Both the position numbers and the translations under genes were made by a program. The notes under the pieces are model-generated. The model had not been told where the DNA came from. It ran no database searches and worked only from the letters and a program-made list of their open reading frames with translations. Positions 17,993 to 24,222 of a stretch of DNA of 45,007 nt are shown here, one piece after another (positions within the stretch are counted from its first letter, which is position 1; each line of letters begins with the position of its first letter). Source of the DNA: Thiotrichaceae bacterium (GTDB taxonomy: Bacteria; Pseudomonadota; Gammaproteobacteria; Beggiatoales; Beggiatoaceae); assembly GCA_011391085.1 (NCBI GenBank), contig JAABRD010000042.1, positions 1 to 45,007 on the forward strand, written 5' to 3'.

Positions 17993-18208
17993 ATGAATGT
18001 CTCTTTACCCATTACCGAACTGATGAATGGATTACCATTTCACGTTCAATTAGAAGTGCGAGATTTTATAGAATTTCTGCGAACCAAACACGTTTGTCAA
18101 TCCCAGAAGCGATTACGACAAGACTGGGCCGGTGGTTTGAGTAAGTACCGTAACCAATACACGGCGTTGGAACTCCAAAACCAAGCCTTGGAATGGAGGA
18201 ATGATTAA
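17993..18208 (+). CDS. Antitoxin-like protein, DUF2281/VapB type
   Basis: A 71-residue protein, MNVSLPITELMNGLPFHVQL followed by EVRDFIEFLRTKH, typical of short antitoxins that pair with PIN toxins. AAGGAA eight bases upstream supports ATG 17993. The toxin gene starts three bases after its stop. It lies 60 bp after GrpE-tail remnant 1. Confidence 0.75.
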   Translation: MNVSLPITELMNGLPFHVQLEVRDFIEFLRTKHVCQSQKRLRQDWAGGLSKYRNQYTALELQNQALEWRND

Positions 18209-18211
18209 CTC

Positions 18212-18613
18212 ATGTATCTCGTGGATACCAATATTTGGTTAGAACGTTTACTCAATCAAGACCGTGCCAGTGAAGTGGCGCAGTTTTTCCATCAAATGCC
18301 ACCAGAACGTTTGATGATGAGTGACTTTACCTTTCACTCGATAGGTGTGATACTTACCCGCTGCCAGTCGCCAGAAACGTTGCTACGCTTCACTCAAGAT
18401 GTTTTGATTGATGGTGGTGTGGCACTGGTTGGTCTGGCACCTAATGATACACCACGTTTGGTGGCAGTAATGGCACAATTTCGGCTGGATTTTGACGATG
18501 CCTATCAATATGTCGTTGCCGAAAAATATGGTGCCGAAATAATTAGTTTTGATGCTGATTTTGACCGAACCGAAGGTGGACGGAAGACACCTTTACAAGT
18601 CAGACCAGAATAG
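18212..18613 (+). CDS. PIN-domain toxin (VapC family)
   Basis: A 133-residue PIN-domain ribonuclease. MYLVDTNIWLERLL carries the first catalytic Asp, LDFDDAYQYVVAEKYGAEI and SFDADFDRTEGG the later acidic residues. Length and overall plan match VapC toxins that cleave tRNA or rRNA. It forms a module with the antitoxin immediately upstream. The region just after it is a wrecked gene followed by a miniature element. Confidence 0.88.
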   Translation: MYLVDTNIWLERLLNQDRASEVAQFFHQMPPERLMMSDFTFHSIGVILTRCQSPETLLRFTQDVLIDGGVALVGLAPNDTPRLVAVMAQFRLDFDDAYQYVVAEKYGAEIISFDADFDRTEGGRKTPLQVRPE

Positions 18614-18619
18614 ACTCTA

Positions 18620-18968
18620 CCACCTTACGAAATTGGTCAGAAACTTAGCGACTGGATAACCCTCGCGAACCGCCTAATGGTGGCTGGGATTGGAGGGTCA
18701 AACAGCATTATTCGGAACCAGCATTATCCAGCCACACGTTGGTTTGAAGTGGCCGTGTGGCACCAAAACGACTTATGTGGACTATCCTGGGTCACCTCTC
18801 CAGAGATTCAAGTCATCTGGTCATTCACTACCTAGAAGGTGCTCCATTAGTCACTCATCCCTTAAAGGGATAGGTCTTAAAAATAATTCTGGAAACGGGT
18901 TTAGAAGAGGCTAAACTGGTAGGCAAAAGATACTCATATAAACTTGTACGTATCCATCTGGAGTGAAT
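18620..18968 (+). pseudogene. Multiply broken gene, unknown function
   Basis: Three frames together read like one protein: REPPNGGWDWRVKQHYSEPA, then WFEVAVWHQNDLCGLSWVTS, then VIHYLEGAPLVTHPLKG, a stop (TAG near 18870), and VLKIILETGLEEAKLVGKRY. Two frameshifts and at least one nonsense codon are therefore present. The last part (helix with an LxGK-R pattern) hints at an acetyltransferase-like protein, but I would not assign it. The miniature element at 18934 overlaps its end. Confidence 0.5.
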
Positions 18969-19046
18969 TATTGCACCACCACCGCGCCATAATTCTTAAT
19001 TATGCGCCAGAGGAAATCGTACAGGTTTGGAGGAATATTACTATAT
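18934..19046. mobile_element. Miniature inverted-repeat element, copy A
   Basis: The left end CATATAAACTTGTACG and the right end CGTACAGGTTTGGAGG followed by AATATTACTATAT are related to the ends of copies B (26089-26235) and C (35259-35429). The centre holds ATTATTGCACC / GCGCCATAATTCTTAATTAT, a decayed version of the ATTATTGCGCC core. It encodes nothing. It lies between a wrecked gene and GrpE-tail remnant 2. Confidence 0.75.
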
Positions 19047-19142
19047 TGTTAAACTACGGCCATCATGTTAGTATTGTGTCAGGCACCAAGGCTACCACAT
19101 CATTAGCCATCTAATGGCGGTGGTAGCCAAAAACTTAGGGAG

Positions 19143-19257
19143 TCGCTACGGGCAGTCCAAAAGAGGAGATGGTCAAATTCATGGTGGTGCTGGGGTGCTG
19201 TCGGGGTATCAACTGTTGATGAAGCCCGTCGTATTTACCGAAGTCAAAGAAGCAGAA
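19143..19257 (+). pseudogene. GrpE-like tail remnant, copy 2
   Basis: It reads VATGSPKEEMVKFMVVLG, then after a one-base shift SGYQLLMKPVVFTEVKEAEN. The DNA TCGGGGTATCAACTGTTGAT is shared exactly with copies 1 and 3. It is the most diverged of the three. The next module (19386) begins about 130 bp downstream. Confidence 0.75.
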
Positions 19258-19385
19258 AATATGAGTCAAACCAGGCTCGCATAAGTTGAAGTGGGCTTGG
19301 TTTGCCTCCAACACTCTTTCTTATGGCTTATTGGATTCAACAAAATTCACTCTAACCTACAGACTTATAAAGCGAACCAAACCAA

Positions 19386-19865
19386 ATGCAGAAAAACACG
19401 GTCTATCTGGATACCACGATTCCAAGTTACCTATTTGACGACCGCGAGGAACTCAAAACTTTGGTCCAAATTACGCAACAATGGTGGGCACAGGAACGGC
19501 AGAATTTTGAACTGTACCTATCTGAAGAAACCCTGACCGAATTGAACAATGGTAACTATCCTAACAAGTCGAAAGTGTTAAATAGTGTAACCGAAGCCAC
19601 CCTGTTGCCTGCTAACCCACGTATTATCGAAATTGTCGATATTTATGTGAATAACTACGTGATGCCTAAAAATGTCAAGGGGGATGCCGTACACTTAGCT
19701 TATGCCTCCTTTCACCGTTTGGATTTTCTGTTGACTTGGAATTGTCATCATCTCGCTAATGCGAATAAAAAACGACATATTCAGATTATCCATTCTCGTT
19801 TAGGACTACATACCCCTGAGATTGTCACCCCATTACAATTATTTCAAAAGGAAATAATAATATGA
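19386..19865 (+). CDS. PIN-domain protein, toxin-first module
   Basis: A 159-residue PIN-fold protein: VYLDTTIPSYLFDDREELKT carries the first Asp, and KGDAVHLAYASFHRLDFLLT followed by WNCHHLAN the later acidic residue and the conserved NxxH. This is the branch found as toxin-first gene pairs, the same branch as 40684-41157. The partner gene follows with an ATGA overlap. The pair lies between GrpE-tail remnants 2 and 3. Confidence 0.85.
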   Translation: MQKNTVYLDTTIPSYLFDDREELKTLVQITQQWWAQERQNFELYLSEETLTELNNGNYPNKSKVLNSVTEATLLPANPRIIEIVDIYVNNYVMPKNVKGDAVHLAYASFHRLDFLLTWNCHHLANANKKRHIQIIHSRLGLHTPEIVTPLQLFQKEIII

Positions 19866-20068
19866 GAATCATTGACTTGTTAGTAGAAGAGAAAGAGCGC
19901 GTTCAGCAACAACTAGCCGAAGCAGCGGGCGATAATACGGAGAACTATTTTGCCCTTATTCACCGACTAGCATTGGCAACGCAAGAACAATACGGATTGA
20001 CATTTAAATATGGTGTTCCCGATGGATTTGAACCACCCGTTGGGTCAACTCCTATCCAATCAAGATGA
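19862..20068 (+). CDS. Small partner of the PIN protein
   Basis: A 68-residue protein starting MRIIDLLVEEKERVQQQLAE, overlapping the toxin stop by four bases (ATGA). The N-terminal half is a single amphipathic helix; the C-terminal half (YGLTFKYGVPDGFEPPVGST) could wrap onto a toxin. Position and size suggest the antitoxin. Compare the 66-residue gene at 40506-40706, which stands in the same place behind its own PIN gene. Confidence 0.7.
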   Translation: MRIIDLLVEEKERVQQQLAEAAGDNTENYFALIHRLALATQEQYGLTFKYGVPDGFEPPVGSTPIQSR

Positions 20069-20160
20069 CAGTGGGGTAAGGTGAGGCCGTGTATTTTTGC
20101 CCACTGTCTTCATCAAAACTTCAATTTGCTGGACCACGATAAAACCGTTACCCCACCCTA

Positions 20161-20352
20161 TCTAACGGTCCAACCAAGGCAATTCACCTCGTTGCTGCCG
20201 AAGCTTGCGCTACTTTTGATCCTGAAGAACATGACGTTGCCACAGGTTGCCCAAAAGAGGGGATTGTCAAATTCACGGTGGTGCTGGGGGTGCGGTCGGG
20301 GTATCAACTGTTGATGAAGGAAGCCGGTGGTGTTTTCAGAAGTGAAAACACC
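20161..20352 (+). pseudogene. GrpE-like tail remnant, copy 3 (longest)
   Basis: In frame from 20161 it reads TKAIHLVAAEACATFDPEEH, then DVATGCPKEGIVKFTVVLGV and RSGYQLLMK before a 3-base insertion. It therefore keeps the F(D/N)PEEH start of the GrpE-like wing that copies 1 and 2 have lost. From 20229 on it is nearly identical to copy 1. The next antitoxin gene starts 43 bp after it. Confidence 0.75.
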
Positions 20353-20394
20353 AGAAATACACATTAATTCTCAATCTTAGAATGAGAACTTATA

Positions 20395-20697
20395 ATGAAC
20401 ACCACGATTTTGAAAAATTTAACGTTAGCAGATTTACCTTCCTCTTGGTTAAAAGCCGGCCATTGGTTGCCAGAACAACGTGTTACCGTTCAAATTACGG
20501 TTCAGGCCGATTCCGAATGGAATCCACGTATCGACCTCAAATCGGAAATCTCTCCAATCGTTACCCAACAGGAAAGAATCGCATTAATGCGTTCTATAGA
20601 ACAACAATTGAAAGGGACCGGGAGTGAAGATTCGGAAGAATGGATTAAGTGGATTAAAGAAACTCGAACGGTTTCCAAACCCGAACCGGTGTGTTAA
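20395..20697 (+). CDS. Antitoxin of a PIN module
   Basis: A 100-residue acidic protein beginning MNTTILKNLTLADLPSSWLK. The first half is a strand-rich DNA-binding-like part (WLPEQRVTVQITVQ), the second a helical toxin-binding-like tail (RIALMRSIEQQLKGTGSED). Six bases separate it from the toxin gene. It has no clear family name, but order and size fit a VapB-type antitoxin. Confidence 0.72.
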   Translation: MNTTILKNLTLADLPSSWLKAGHWLPEQRVTVQITVQADSEWNPRIDLKSEISPIVTQQERIALMRSIEQQLKGTGSEDSEEWIKWIKETRTVSKPEPVC

Positions 20698-20703
20698 CTT
20701 AAC

Positions 20704-21153
20704 ATGACTCAGCCAACATTAGGTTATCTGCTGGATACCAACCATTGCATTTATTTGATAAATGGATTGGAAAAATCACCTTCAGAGAGGTCTCTCATGG
20801 AACAATCGGTGATTCACACACTGGAATCACTTCCCAAGTTAGCTCTGTATTTTTCTGAAGTGACTTTGGGCGAGTTATATTATGGCGTAGCGCGTTCCAG
20901 TAGGAAAGTAGCCAATCATAAGAAATTGGTACTGTTAAAACAATTACTTAAGCCATTGCCGATCACCGAGGAAGTCTGGAAATTATTTGGAGAAACGCTT
21001 GCTTATCTTCATAAACAGGGTAAACCAATAGCTGATAGAGATCTGTTGATTGCTTGTACTGCTAAAGTACATGAAGTGATACTGGTGACTAATGACCATG
21101 ATTTTGATAATCTGCCTGAGTCGTTCAGCAAGATTAATTGGGTAAAGGAATAG
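20704..21153 (+). CDS. PIN-domain toxin (VapC family)
   Basis: A 149-residue VapC: YLLDTNHCIYLING (first Asp), LYFSEVTLGELYYGVARSSR (the conserved Glu), KPIADRDLLIACTAKVHEVI and VTNDHDFDNLP (later Asps). All four acidic positions are present, so the nuclease should be intact. It is coupled to the antitoxin just upstream. Confidence 0.9.
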   Translation: MTQPTLGYLLDTNHCIYLINGLEKSPSERSLMEQSVIHTLESLPKLALYFSEVTLGELYYGVARSSRKVANHKKLVLLKQLLKPLPITEEVWKLFGETLAYLHKQGKPIADRDLLIACTAKVHEVILVTNDHDFDNLPESFSKINWVKE

Positions 21154-21185
21154 CTAAGTAGCCTTGGCAACGCTTTAGAACAATT

Positions 21186-21404
21186 ATGGAAAACCATTCC
21201 GTGAAATGTCCAATGTGTGAAGAAGGACAGTTATTTCCGCAGGTCAATTTAGAAACCGTGACTTATCAAGGTCACCTCGTTACGGTAAACTATGACTCGA
21301 CCACTTGTTCATTATTTCGTGATGAACATTATCACTTATTGCAAGCTAAATCGTCAGCCGAACGAATTGCAACCACCGATGGCCCGCTTCACCGATCCGA
21401 CTAG
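21186..21404 (+). pseudogene. Partial YgiT/MqsA-like zinc-finger antitoxin
   Basis: The 72-residue product starts KCPMCEEGQLFPQVNLETVT, the CxxC half of the zinc finger found at the start of YgiT/MqsA antitoxins, and continues TYQGHLVTVNYDSTTCSLFR. The second CxxC is reduced to one Cys, and the helix-turn-helix domain that should follow is absent. From about 21340 the sequence is unrelated. It is probably a decayed fragment. Confidence 0.5.
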
Positions 21405-21491
21405 ATTGTTTCATACTTTTAAGGTGTGTTACGCGGTGGATGTTAAGCGACAAATAACTGGAATTGAGGTTCAACCCAAAGGAAAGAAACT

Positions 21492-21740
21492 ATGTACCTC
21501 CCTGGCATTATCAAAGGTAAACAGATTGAATTAATCCACCCCACCGGTCTACCCGATGGCATGACTATCCTGGTGAAAATTCAGTTAGTTAAACCTACTT
21601 ATCAGGAACAACAGACACTCGTGGATGAACTCTGTGGAGTCTGGGAGAACGACTCGAATCTTGCCCATATTTTTGCCGAACTTGACCAACAACGCCATCA
21701 GAGTGTGTCCCGTGAAATTACCTTCGATTTATCATCTTGA
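21492..21740 (+). CDS. VapB-type antitoxin
   Basis: An 82-residue protein: YLPGIIKGKQIELIHPTGLP followed by DGMTILVKIQL is the strand pattern of AbrB/VapB-like antitoxins common in cyanobacteria and sulfur bacteria, then a helical tail (ELDQQRHQSV). AAGGAAAG ahead of ATG 21492 supports the start. Its 3' end overlaps the following toxin gene by 29 bp. Since that toxin is a chimera, this antitoxin may be orphaned. Confidence 0.78.
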   Translation: MYLPGIIKGKQIELIHPTGLPDGMTILVKIQLVKPTYQEQQTLVDELCGVWENDSNLAHIFAELDQQRHQSVSREITFDLSS

Positions 21741-22140
21741 TACCAATATTGTTATTGCCTATTTTAACGGTAATCGAACTATTGCTAACAAACTGAAGTT
21801 TCACTTACCCCAGGTTTCAATCAGTACCCTGGTTTTTGGAGAATTGTTATATGGGGCCAGGGCTTCGCAACGCCGAGAACCAAATCTGGAAAAAGTTTAT
21901 CAACTCTTACGCATGGTGAACCTGGTTGATTTTAACCAAGCAAGTGCGGAACAATATAGTCGGATTCGAGTCTCACTTCGCCAAAAAGGTCGTCCTAAAA
22001 TCCATAAAGAAGTGACCCAGTTTTTGTTATCTTTACCCACTTCACAGAGGACTAGAATTGAAGTAAAATTGGATTTATTACAAATCAATCCGTATCACCA
22101 TCCGTTGCTATACTGCATAGCTTCACAATCTGAACTTTGA
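21712..22140 (+). pseudogene. Chimeric toxin: VapC N-terminal half joined to a RelE-like segment
   Basis: From GTG 21712 the first about 88 residues are a normal PIN start: YHLDTNIVIAYFNGNRTIAN (first Asp), VSISTLVFGELLYGARASQR (Glu) and RIRVSLRQKGRP. Where the IGxxD catalytic region should follow, the sequence changes in frame to IHKEVTQFLLSLPTSQRTRI and LLQINPYHHP, the opening of RelE/ParE-fold toxins, and then stops. The second half of both toxins is missing, so neither nuclease should be active. The reading frame is open throughout. Confidence 0.65.
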
Positions 22141-22142
22141 GT

Positions 22143-22174
22143 AGGGATAACACCCCTTCGAGGGGTCTTATCCC
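22143..22174. repeat. AGGGATAACACCCC palindrome
   Basis: AGGGATAACACCCCTT pairs imperfectly with AGGGGTCTTATCCCT right after the chimeric toxin's stop. Related copies are at 35233-35261 and, perfect, at 41825-41853. No gene was seen in 22141-22244. Confidence 0.75.
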
Positions 22175-22244
22175 TTGCGGTGGACAATGAAAAATCCGTC
22201 GTTGCCTCCCCCTGAGACCACCAACCCAAACCCGGCGAACCACT

Positions 22245-22859
22245 ATGAAAAAAGCTAAAAAAATCCGCAGTTATTCCGATTACACACTCACTGCTTTGCA
22301 GGAGGTTTGTGGAATTGATAATACCAAACAAGACCTGGCACTGTGTCAAACATTGATTCCACCCAGTGAGTTACTACAACAAACTTTACTAAGAAATAAG
22401 ATTGTGCCCATCAATTCCGAAAAAGCTCGGGCAGAACTACTTATTACCCCGGTGTTGGTGGAATGGTTGAGTCACAACCCCAGAAAATTACAATACTTTT
22501 CTGGCAATACGTTTGATGTCGTCCCAGAAAAGGCACTGAAAGGTCGTTGTGACTTCTTGTTCACCAAACACTTTTCTTTGAACATTGTTGCCCCCGTGGT
22601 AGCTATGTTTGAGGCCAAGGATGACAATGTCGATAATTGGTACGGGCAGTGTGGAGCAGAGATGTATGCGGCACGAATCTTTAATGAACAGAACAATGAA
22701 CCTTACCGCATTATTTATGGCGCCGTGACCGATGGTTACGAATGGGTCTTTTTGCGTTTGGAGGAGAATCTGTTACTGATAGATGCCGAACGTTATTATC
22801 TAGCCGATTTGCCGCGATTGTTGGGGGCGTTGCAAACTATCGTGGAGTTTTATGGATAA
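22245..22859 (+). CDS. PD-(D/E)XK nuclease-like protein
   Basis: A 204-residue protein. GRCDFLFTKHFSL, VVAMFEAKDDN and WYGQCGAEMYAARIF appear in the order of a PD-(D/E)XK core: Asp in the first block, E-x-K in the second, and a RecB-like Q-x-x-x-Y helix in the third. It probably has nuclease fold, but no partner (methylase or helicase) is nearby, so its role is unclear. There is no strong Shine-Dalgarno before ATG 22245. The context is an accessory island. A decayed restriction or defence component is one option. Confidence 0.7.
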   Translation: MKKAKKIRSYSDYTLTALQEVCGIDNTKQDLALCQTLIPPSELLQQTLLRNKIVPINSEKARAELLITPVLVEWLSHNPRKLQYFSGNTFDVVPEKALKGRCDFLFTKHFSLNIVAPVVAMFEAKDDNVDNWYGQCGAEMYAARIFNEQNNEPYRIIYGAVTDGYEWVFLRLEENLLLIDAERYYLADLPRLLGALQTIVEFYG

Positions 22860-23123
22860 TGACGTCACTACTAACCTTTACTCAATTTTTCAGTAGCGAT
22901 ACAGTGTGAGTCATGGGTAAGGACTGGCAGTCCTGATACTTCTATCATCCATATTGCATCACTACCCAAAATAGAGGTTGCACCTCAAATTCATTCATTG
23001 GTAGTGATGCAATCTGGGTGAGATTCAGGTTGTCCTCACCCCCGGCCCCTCTCCCAGAGGGAGAGGGGCCGGGGGTGAGGGTAAACCTCTCACCCACATT
23101 GCATCACTACCGATTCATTAAAT
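22860..23123. repeat. Spacer of palindromic repeats
   Basis: ATTGCATCACTACC (22953-22966) and GGTAGTGATGCAAT (23000-23013) pair perfectly and enclose the small hairpin GAGGTTGCACCTC. A 22-bp GC-rich perfect stem (23034-23055 with 23059-23080, starting CCTCACCCCCGGCCCC) follows. A third ATTGCATCACTACC lies at 23098-23111. GGACTGGCAGTCC near 22921 recurs at 37127-37159. Nothing coding was seen. Confidence 0.85.
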
Positions 23124-23825
23124 CTACCGAACCACCGTATGAGGTATCCATGCCCGAATCTGTTCTAACAGCGTCTCCCCAATGACTGGTTGACTGCCAG
23201 TTAACTTGCGTAACGAAGGGTCCAACGCATGTTCCACTCGACAATTTTGCAAAACATAGTGTTGCACTCCTAACTTAGCCAGTGACTCAGCCAGTTCTAA
23301 CAAATCTTGTTCAGTCAAAAAATAAGGAAGTAACGTCGTGCGAACTTCGTAAGGAAGACCAGATGCAATGAGGCGTTTCACGCTTTCCAGAGGATGTTTA
23401 TCACTGCCTGCTACGCCTGTGATTTTCTCATATTGGGTAAAAGGTGCTTTAATATCCAATCCTACCCAATGCAAATAGGGAAGCAATTCAGATAAACGGT
23501 GCGGATAGATTCCCGCGGTATGCAAACCGACCCGAAAACCAAGTTCTCGCACTCGTTGCACGGCGTCAATCAAGCCTTTTTGTAAAGTCGGTTCACCACC
23601 ACTGAATACGACAGCTTCCAATAGTTGGCGCCGACGTTGTAAAAACTGGTCGATCTGTTCCCAGGTATAAGTGGTCGGCGCCTGCCAATCTAACAGGTGC
23701 GGATTATGACAGTAGTGACAACGCCAAACACAACCTTGGCAAAAAATAATTGCTGCGAGATGGTCGGGATAGTCTAACGTGGTGAAGGGCGTGAAGCCAC
23801 CGATGGATAGGGTAATGGGGGACAT
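23124..23825 (-). CDS. nrdG: Anaerobic ribonucleoside-triphosphate reductase activating protein
   Basis: A radical SAM enzyme that uses a 4Fe-4S cluster and S-adenosylmethionine to install the glycyl radical on NrdD. The cluster motif CQGCVWRCHYCHNPHLL (C-x3-C-x2-C) is near residue 30, and VVFSGGEPTLQKGLID is the SAM-binding GGEP region. HWVGLDIKAPF and a family-like C-terminus follow. The start is ATG 23825 (233 residues, MSPITLSIGGFTPF); a longer frame to 23855 adds residues from repeat DNA. It is the last gene of the locus and reads in the same direction as the 61-aa glycyl-radical gene, 107 bp away across a nested palindrome. Confidence 0.93.
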   Translation of the reverse strand: MSPITLSIGGFTPFTTLDYPDHLAAIIFCQGCVWRCHYCHNPHLLDWQAPTTYTWEQIDQFLQRRRQLLEAVVFSGGEPTLQKGLIDAVQRVRELGFRVGLHTAGIYPHRLSELLPYLHWVGLDIKAPFTQYEKITGVAGSDKHPLESVKRLIASGLPYEVRTTLLPYFLTEQDLLELAESLAKLGVQHYVLQNCRVEHALDPSLRKLTGSQPVIGETLLEQIRAWIPHTVVR

Positions 23826-23842
23826 GTTTTTAGAGATAGAGA

Positions 23843-23927
23843 GTAGGGTGGGCAACGCGGTTTATGGTTGCCCACCTTCCCTTTGACAACGAAATGGTGG
23901 GCAACCAAAACACGTTGCCCACCCTAC
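23843..23927. repeat. Nested GTGGGCAAC palindrome
   Basis: The outer arms GTAGGGTGGGCAACG (23843-23857) and CGTTGCCCACCCTAC (23913-23927) are perfect. Inside are TGGTTGCCCACC (23865-23876) and GGTGGGCAACCA (23896-23907), also perfect. It lies between nrdG and the 61-aa gene. Related units occur at 41208-41392 and 40410-40450. Confidence 0.85.
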
Positions 23928-23932
23928 ACTTC

Positions 23933-24118
23933 TCACCCAGTGACCCGGTGACAAACATGATATTCTCTAAAGTGTTGCCGTTCCGCATGTTCACTCTGTT
24001 TGCCAGGGTTAAAAGAAGAGACTGGGCGATGATAGCCCATGACTCGCGTCCAGACTTCACAAGGTTGTCGGTCCTCATCACTGAGGATACATTCAAAGGT
24101 GTTACGATGTTCAAACAT
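23933..24118 (-). CDS. Detached glycyl-radical segment of anaerobic ribonucleotide reductase
   Basis: A 61-residue protein. CEVWTRVMGYHRPVSSFNPG, then KQSEHAERQHF, corresponds to the extreme C-terminus of many full-length NrdD proteins, where RVxGY carries the glycine that becomes the radical (Gly28 here). The upstream 592-aa NrdD lacks this segment, so this small protein most likely supplies it in trans, as YfiD/GrcA does for pyruvate formate-lyase. ATG 24118 has GGAG nine bases upstream. It is out of frame with nrdD (offset 107 bases), separated by a perfect hairpin. Similar small genes may already be annotated elsewhere as anaerobic RNR; I cannot check. Confidence 0.8.
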   Translation of the reverse strand: MFEHRNTFECILSDEDRQPCEVWTRVMGYHRPVSSFNPGKQSEHAERQHFREYHVCHRVTG

Positions 24119-24167
24119 AATTGTTTTCTCCATTAATTTTGTTTTCAAATATATCTATTAGCGACGA

Positions 24168-24199
24168 GAAACTAAGTTTGCTTTGCGAAACTTAGTTTC
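24168..24199. terminator. Perfect 12-bp hairpin between nrdD and the 61-aa gene
   Basis: GAAACTAAGTTT (24168-24179) and AAACTTAGTTTC (24188-24199) are perfect arms around an 8-base loop. On the transcribed strand it is not followed by a T-run, so it may be an RNA processing or stability element that adjusts the ratio of the two subunits and not a true terminator. Confidence 0.5.
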
Positions 24200-24222
24200 T
24201 TTGGCATGTTTTGTACCCCAAT

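Noticed and set aside
17836-18144. A 102-aa frame across remnant 1 and the antitoxin gene
   Set aside because: It is out of frame with both the GrpE-like tail and the antitoxin, both of which give meaningful protein.
20081-20314. A 77-aa plus-strand frame
   Set aside because: It covers GrpE-tail copy 3 in the wrong frame; the frame from 20161 gives the recognisable wing sequence.
22953-23111. Possible CRISPR-like array of ATTGCATCACTACC units
   Set aside because: Units are in both orientations, spacers are irregular and contain other palindromes, and no cas gene is present.
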